Below the pieces are notes generated by a model. It saw only the letters and a list, made by a program, of their open reading frames with translations. It made no database searches and had not been told where the DNA came from. Of a DNA stretch of 64,000 bases, positions 51,001-60,000 are shown piece after piece. The position numbers were made by a program, and so were the translations under genes. Position 1 is the stretch's first letter. Each line of letters starts with the position of its first letter. The DNA is from Ephydatia muelleri (Eukaryota > Porifera > Demospongiae > Spongillida > Spongillidae): positions 4,208,280 to 4,272,279 of the forward strand of contig JABACO010000001.1 in NCBI GenBank assembly GCA_013339895.1, in the 5' to 3' direction.

Positions 51001-54000
51001 TGGGGCTTCTAATTATAATGTGTACTAATCCTTAAAGGATGGATGGACTGCACTGATGTGGGCATCAAGTGAGGGGCATTTGATGTGTGTGAAGGATCTA
51101 TTGGATAAGGATGTGGATGTCAACATGCAGAATAATGTAAGTGCAGTTTTAGTAGACCCATTCTGATTGATATGTTGAGACCTCCCAGTGGGAAGTATGT
51201 TGTGCTGTAAAACTGTTTATCCTTGTGTAAAAATAGCACAATGAGGGTCATCTGTGTGTGGAATGCTGTTTGATTAGTCATGTTCTAGGAAAACGAAATG
51301 ATTTTCTGTACTGGTGTGGTGCGTGTGGTCCCTTCCCCTCCAGGATCACATTGTACTACGATACTTTCCATGAATGAAGTGGTACATTCAGAAGGGTAGG
51401 TGGTAGAGCGTTTGTACCCCGCTAGGCATTATGTGTGGCCCACCACTGAGCTGTTGTATCATACAGAGTTTTGCTCAATAGAGGTTTAATGGGCGCGACT
51501 GACCCTGTGACAGCAACACATCAAGAAGTTTTACCCTTTACTTGCTCATGGCTTTGTCCTATTCCCTACCTTCTGTGGCTTAATGAATTAGATAAGTACC
51601 TTGTCATTGAACCGTAAACCCGTATAATAATCAATAGCTATGATCAATTTGGTAGTTCTGCAAGTGTTTGGGACACAATAGAATGTCCTTTTCCCCAGCC
51701 ACCCTGTGTGACGTAATGATGGGCCACACCTAGGAAATTTGAAGTCTGGAAATCCATTTTATTATGACATTCCAGGGTTAATAAGTGACTGCTGAGCCGA
51801 ACTTACATGTTATAATTTGATGTGTAGTAAAGTAATGCATGAACATGAATTTTTGAATTCTTGGTGATAGATTAGATCAGACATACATGTACTCATTTAA
51901 CCAAATTACTAGTAATAAGATGTATCAACAACATTGACTATTAATTCTAATCACTGTGGTCTACAGGGTTATGGGACTCGGTAGACTTTCTATCCTCCAC
52001 CTGCTCTCCATGACATAATGACGGGCCAGACCTGGGGGATGCACAGCATAACCCACTTTCACATGTCCATTACTATACTTGCTACAAGGTGAATAACAGT
52101 ATGATGTTCAGGGGGTGAGGTGCAGCCTACCACTGAGACCTCACAGTGTGAGGCATGTTGCGCATTTTGTCTGTGTATCCTAGTGTACTCTTTATCTTCT
52201 GTGTGTTCAGTGAGGGAAAGATGGGGTTTTGTGTACATGTATGCGACATTGGTGGTACTTGTTATGATGTGTGCTAATCTTTGCAGAATGGATCTACCGC
52301 ACTGATCCTGGCATCAATGAAGGGACATTTGGAGTGTGTCAGGGAGCTATTGGGTAAAGGTGCGGAAGTCGACATGCAAAATGAGGTAAGTGCAGTTTCA
52401 GTAGGCCCATTCTAACTGATATGCTTACCCAGATGTGAGACCTCCCTGTGCGAAGACTGTTGTATTGTAAAACTGTGTGTCCATGTGTATAGAGATTGCA
52501 CAATGAGCGTCAATATTACGAGACTTCATGCTGGGTCAGATCTTGTAGTACTACAATACTTGGCCAAGAATTGTTACATTCAGGAGGGAAGATGGTACAT
52601 CCTTGCACTGCAGCTAGACATTATGTGTGTCCCACCAATAAGCTGTTGTATCATACTAGGATTTGCGGAATAGAGGTTTGATGGGCACGACTGACCCTAT
52701 GACAGCATCACATGATGAGGTTTGACCCTCTCCTTACACATGACTTCATAATGAATAAATGCATTTAGCGCTATTTGTTTAGTACACTCACCTTTATCCC
52801 GGTATCCTTATGCACTGACAGTACCACTTGTAGAGTCTGAATGTTTTGTAACATGACGTTTCAGGGTGTTTAATTGTCTACTGAGTCTAACTTCTCGTTT
52901 TGTTTGATGTGTAATGAAGTATTTCAAGCATGTTTGGCTTGTTTTGTGTGTACTTAGATCAGTCCATGCTCATTTTACCACATTGCAAAATTAACTTGAT
53001 CATAAACTTTGACTAATGACTATGATGAATGTGGTAATCCCATCAGGTTTTCGACTCAGTAAAATGTCCTTTTCCCCACTCACTGTGGTATAATGACGGG
53101 CCAGACCTAGGGAATGCATTGTCTTCAAATCCGGTTTCATACGACGTTTCAGGGTGTTTAATTGGCTAACTAAGCCTGTTTTCTATTTTTGTTTTAATGT
53201 CCCATTTTTGGACTTCCCCACCCACCCCCTTGGCCTATTGACCAGCCAGACATAGTAAATGCACGCACACCTGTACCCGCTTTCACACGCCGATTACTGT
53301 ACTTGTAACTGCTGAATAACAGTATGATGGTCAGGGGGTGAGGTACTGAGACCTCACAGAGTGAAGCATGTTGTGTTGTTAATCTGTGTGTCCTAGTGTA
53401 CTCTCTTCTGTGTTGTGTCTGTGAGGGAGAGATAGGTTGTGTGTTATATGGGGTTCTAAATATATTGTGTACTAATAATCCTTACAGGATGGATGGACTG
53501 CACTGATGTGGGCATCAAGTGAGGGGCGTTTGGAGTGTGTGAAGGTTCTATTGGATAACGGTGCGGAGGTCAACTTGCAGAATAATAAGGTAAGCGCAGT
53601 TTTAGTAGACCCATTCTGATTGATATATTTACCCTGATGTGTGAGACCTCCCAGTGTGAAGATTGTTGTGCTGTAAAACTGTGTGTCCTTATGTAGCAAT
53701 AGCATAATAACGGCTGACTTGATGCAACCATCAGTGTGGTCCAAGCGTTATGTGTGGCCCACCAATTAGCTTTGGTATCATACAGAGTTCTGCTCAATAG
53801 AAGTTCAATGAGCGTGACTGACCCTGTGACAGCAACACATCAAGAAGTTTTACCCTTTCCTTGCTCATGACTTTGTCCTATTCCCCACCTTCTGTGGCTT
53901 AATGAATTAGATAAGTACCTTGTCATTGAGCCGTAAATCCATATAATAATCAATAGCTATGATCAATTGGGTAGTTCTGCAAGTGTTTAGGACACAATAG

Positions 54001-57000
54001 AATGTCCTTTTCCCCAGCCACCCTCCGTGACGTACATGTAATAACGGGCCATACCTAGGGATAATAAAGTCTGGAAATTCATTTTATTATGACATTTCAG
54101 GGTTAATAACTGACTGCTGAGCTTAACTAACAAGTTTTAATTTGATGTGTAATAAAGTAATGCATGCATTTTCTATTTTTTGGTGATAGATTAGATCAGA
54201 CTTACTCATTTAACCAAATTACAAGATAAGATGTATCAACAACATTTACTATTAATTCTAATCACTGTGGTCTACAGGGTTATGGGACACGGTAGACTTT
54301 CTATCCCCCACCTGCTCTCCATGACCTAATGACTAGCCAGACCTGGGGGATGCACCACTTTCACATGTCCATTACTATACTTGCTAAAAGGTGAATAACA
54401 GTATGATGTTCAGGGGGTGAGGTGCAGCCTACCACTGAGACCTCGCAGTGTGAGGCATGTTGTGCATTTTGTCTGTACATCCTAGTGTACTCTTTATCTT
54501 CTGTGTGCGCAGTGAGTCCAATAAATTATAAACGTATGCGACATTGGGGGTTCTAATGATAATGTGTACTAATCCTTACAGGATGGATGGACTGCACTGA
54601 TGTGGGCATCAAATGAGGGGCATTTGGAGTGTGTGAAGGTTCTATTGGATAAAGGTGCGGAGGCCAACATGCAGAATAAGGTAAGTGCAGTTTTTGTAGA
54701 CCCATTCTGATTGATATATATTTACCCGGATATGAGACCTCCCTGTGTGAAGATTGTTGTGCTGTAAGACTGTGTGTCCTTGTGTAAAAATAGCACAATG
54801 AGGGTCATCTGTGTGTGGAATGCTGTTTGATTAAGTCAAGTTCTAGGAAAACGAAATGACGTTTCTGTACTGGTTAGGTGCGTGTGGCCCCTTCCCCTCT
54901 AAGATCACCTTGACTACGATACTTTTCCATGAATGAAGTGGTACATTTAGAAGGGTAGGTGGTAGCCTGTCATTACGTCACAGAGGGTGGCTGGGGAAAA
55001 GGACACATTCTATTGTGTCCTAAAATCTTGCAGAACTACCTAATTGATCATAGCTATTGATTACTATATGGGTTTATGGTTCAATGACAAGGTACTTATC
55101 TAATTCATTAAGCCACAGAAGGTGGGGAGAATGGACGAAGTCATGAGCAACGAAAGAGTAAATCTTGATGTGTTGCTGTCGCAGGGTCAGTCGCGCACAT
55201 TAAACCTCTATTGAGCAAATCTATGTATGATACCAAAGCTAATTGGTGGGCCACACACAACACCTAGCGACAGTGCAAGGGGTACAAACGCTCCACATTT
55301 AAGAAATTTAAAGTCTGGAAATCCATTTTATTATGACATTCCAGGGTTAATAAGTGACTGCTGATCCTAACTTACATGTTTTAATTTGATGTGTATTAAG
55401 GTAATGCATGCAATTCCGATTTGTTGGTGATAGATTAGATCAGACATACTCATTTAACCAAATTACATGTCATGAGATGTATCAACAATATTGACTAATC
55501 TCAACAACATTGACATTGCATAACCCACTTTCACATGTCCATTACTATACTTGCTACAAGGTGAATAACAGTATGATGTTCAGGGGGTGAGGTGCAGCCT
55601 ACCACTGAGACCTCACAGTGTGAGGCATGTTGTGCATTTTGTCTGTACATTCTAGTGTACTCTTTATCTTCTGTCTGTGAAGTGAGGCCAAAGATGGGGT
55701 TGTGTGTACATGTATGCGACATTGGTAGTAATTGTTATGATGTGTGCTAATCTTTGCAGAATGGATCTACCGCACTTATCATGGCATCAATGAAGGGACA
55801 TGTGGAGTGTGTCAGGGGGCTATTGGGTAAAGGTGCGAAAGTAAACATGCAAAGTGAGGTAAGTGCAGTTTCAGTAGGCCCATTCTAACTGATATGCTTA
55901 CCCAGATGTGAGACCTCCCTGTGTGAATCATGTTGTGTTGTAAAACTGTGTGTCCTTGTGTATAGATTGCACAGTGAGTGTCAATATTACCAGACTTCAT
56001 GCAGGGTCACATCTTGTAGTACTACAATACTTAGCCAAGAAGTGTTACAGGAAGATGGTACAGCCTTGCACTGCAACTAGACATTATGTGTGGCCCACCA
56101 ATATGCTGTGGTAACACACTAGGTTTTGCGCAATAGAGGTTTGATGGTCACGACTGACCCTGACAGCATCACACGATGAAGTTTGACTCTCTCCTTGCGC
56201 ATGACTTCATAATGAACAGATGCATTTAGCTCTATAGTTTAGTACACTCACCTTTATCCCAGGTATCCTTATGCACTGACAGTACCACTTGTAGAGTCTA
56301 AATATTTTGTAACATGACGTTTCAGGGTGTTTAATTGGCTACTGAGTGTAACTTCTTGTTTTGGTTTATGTGTAACGAAGTATTCAAGCATCGTTCAACT
56401 AGTTTTGTGTGTACCTAGATCACTCCATGCTCATTTTACCAAATTGCAATTAATTAACGATCAAAACATTTTACTAATGGCTATGATAAACGTGGTGTTC
56501 CCACAAGGTTTAGGGACTCAGTAAAATGTCCTTTTCCCCACCCTCTGTGACGGGCCAGACCTAGGGAAAGTAATGTCTGCAAATCCGGTCTAATACGACA
56601 TTTCAGTGTGTTTAATTGCTTAATTAAGTCTGTTTTCTATTTTTGATTTTGGTGTCCCAAATGTTCTAATGCGACTTTTCAGGGTGTTTATTTTGCTAAC
56701 TGAGCCTGTACCTGTTGTTTATTTTTTGATGTGTAATGAAATAATGCAGGCATTTTTGGACTTCCCATCCACCCCCTTGAACTATTAACCAGCCAGGCAT
56801 AGTCGCTTTTATAGTGTACTTGCAACTGCTGAATAACAATAAGATGATACTTAGACCTCACAGTGTGAAGCATGTTGTGTTGTTAATCTGTGTGTCCTAG
56901 TGCACTCTCTTCTGTGTTTGCAGTGAGGGAGAGATAGGTTGTGTGTTATTTGTACATGTATGCGACATTGGGGGTTCTTAATATAATGTGTACTAATCCT

Positions 57001-60000
57001 TACAGGATGGACGGACTGCACTGATGTGGGCATCAAGTGAGGGGCATTTGGAGTGTGTGAAGGTTCTATTGGATAACGGTGCGGAGGTCAACATGCGGAA
57101 GAAGGTAAGTGCAGTTTTTAGTAGACCCATTCTGATTCATGTAGTTAGACCTCCCTGTGTTAAAACTGTGTGTCCTTGTGTAAAAATAGCACTGTGAAGG
57201 GCATCTGTGCGTGGAATGCTGTTTGATTAGTCAAGTTCTAGGAAAACGAAATGACGTACTGTACTGGTGTGGTGCGTGTGGTCCCTTCCCCTCCAGGATC
57301 ACACTGTACTACGATCAGGCACCCTCCGTGACGTAATGACAAGCCACACCTAGGAAATTTAAAGTCTTGAAATCCATTTAATTGTGACATTTCATGGTTA
57401 ATAAGTGACTGCTGAGCCTAACTTACATGTTTAAATTTCATGTGTAATAAAGTAATGCATGCATTTTCGATTATTTGGTGATAGATTAGATCAGACATGC
57501 TCATTTAACCAAATTACAAGTAATAAGGTGTATCAACAACATTGACTAATCTCAACAACATTGACATTGCATAACCCACTTTCACATGTCCATTACTATA
57601 CTTGCTACAAGGTGAATAACAGTATGATGTTCAGGGGGTGAGGTGCAGCCTACCACTGAGACCTCACAGTGTGAGGCATGTTGTGCATTTTGTCTGTACA
57701 TCCTAGTGTACTCTTTATCGTGCAGTGAGGCCAAATATGGGGTTTTGTGACATGTATGTGACATTGGTGGTACTTGTTATGATGTGTGCTAATCTTTGCA
57801 GAATGGATCTACCGCACTGATCCTGGCATCAATGAAGGGACATTTGGAGTGTGTCAGGGGGCTATTGGGTATTGGTGCGGAAGTCAACATGCAAAATGAG
57901 GTAAGTGCAGTTTTAGTAGGCCCATTCTAACTGATATGCTTATGCTTACCCAGATGTGAGACCTGTGTGAATCATGTTGTGTTGTAAAACTGTGTGTCCT
58001 TGTGTAGAGATTTCACAATGAGTGTCAATATTACGAGACTTCATGCAGGGTCAAATCTTGTAGTACTACAATACTTAGCCAAGAAGTGTTACTGGAAGAT
58101 GGTACAGCCTTGCACTGCAGCTAGACATTATGTGTGGCCCACCAATAAGCAGTGGTAACACACTAGGTTTTGTGCAATAGAGGTTTGTTGGGCACGACTG
58201 ACCCTGACAGCATCACATGATGAAGTTTGACTCTCTCCTTGCGCATGACTTCATAATGAACAAATGCATTTAGCGCTATAGTTTAGTACACTCACCTTTA
58301 TCCCAGGTATCCTTATGCACTGACAGTACCTCTTGTAGAGTCTAAATATTTTGTAACCTGACGTTTCAGGGTGTTTAATTGGCTACTGAGTGTAACTTCT
58401 TGTTTTGGTTTATGTGTAACGAAGTATTTCAAGCATCGTTCAACTAGTTTTGTGTGTACCTAGATCACTCCATGCTCATTTTACCAAATTGTAATTAATC
58501 AACGATCAAAAAAATTTACTAATAGCTATGATAAAGGTGGTGTTCCCACAAGGTTTAGGGACTCAGTAAAATGTCCTTTTCCCCACCCTCTGTGGCTTAA
58601 TGACGGGCCAGACCTAGTGAATGTAATGTCTGCAAATCCGGTCTCATACGACGTTTCAGTGTTTTTAATTGGCTAATTAAGCCTGTTTTCTATTTTTGAT
58701 TTTCATGCCCCAAATGTTCTAATGCGACTTTTCAGAGTGTTTATTTTGCTAACTGAGCCTGTACTGTTGTTTAATTTTTGATGTGTAATGAAATAATGCA
58801 GGCATATTTGGACTTCCCACCCACACCCTTGACATAATGACCCACCAGACATAGTAAATGCACACCATTACTCGCTTTCATAGTATACTTGCAACTGCTG
58901 AATAACAATATGATGGTCAGTGGGTGAGGTACTGAGACCTCACTGTGTGAAGCAAGCTGTATTGTTAATCTGTGTGTCCTATAGTGCACTCACTTCTGTG
59001 TTTGCAGTGAGGGAGAGATGGGTTGTGTGTTATTTGTACATGTATGCTACATTGGGAGTTCTAATTATAATGTGTACTAATCCTTACAGGATGGACACAC
59101 TGCACTGATGTGGGCATCAAGTAAGGGGCATTTGGAGTGTGTGAAGTTTCTATTGAATAACGGTGCGGAGGTCAACATGCGGATGAAGGTAAGTGCAGTT
59201 TTAGTAGACCCATTCTGATTGATATATATACCCTGATGTGAGACCTCCCTGTGTGAAGATTGTTGTGCTGTAAACTGTGTGTCCTTGTGTAAAAATAGCA
59301 CAATGAGGGTCATCTGTGCACGGAATGCTGTTTGATTAGTCAAGTTCTAGGAAAACGAAATGACGTACTGTACTGGTGTGGTCCGTATGCCCCCTTCCCC
59401 TCTAAGATCACATTGTACTACGATACTTTTCCATGATAGTAGTGGTACATTCAGTAGGGTAGGTGGTAGAGCGTTTGTACCCCTTGCATAGCCGCTAGGC
59501 GTTATGTGTGGCTCACCTATTAGCTTTGGTATCATACAGAGTTTTGCTCAATAGAGGTTTAATGGGCACGACTAACCCTGTGACAGCAACACATCAAGAA
59601 ATTTTACCCTTTCCTTGCTCATGACTTTGTCCTTTTCCTTACCTTCTGTGGCTTAATGAATTAGATAAGTACAATGTCATTGAACCGTTATTCCATATAA
59701 TAATCAATAGCTATGATCAATTTGATAGTTCTGCAAGTGTTTAGGACACAATAGAATGTTCTTTTCCCCAGCCACCGTAATGACGGGCCACACCTAGGAA
59801 ATTTAAAGTCTGGAAATCCATTTTATTTCACGGTTATAGGTATCAGTACAATTTCTATCCTCCACCTGCTCTCCATGACATAATGACTGGCCAGACCTGG
59901 GGGATGCACAGCATAACCCACTTTCACATGTCCATTACTATACTTGCTAAAAGGTGAATAACAGTATGATGTTCAGGGGGTGAGGTGCAGCCTACCACTG

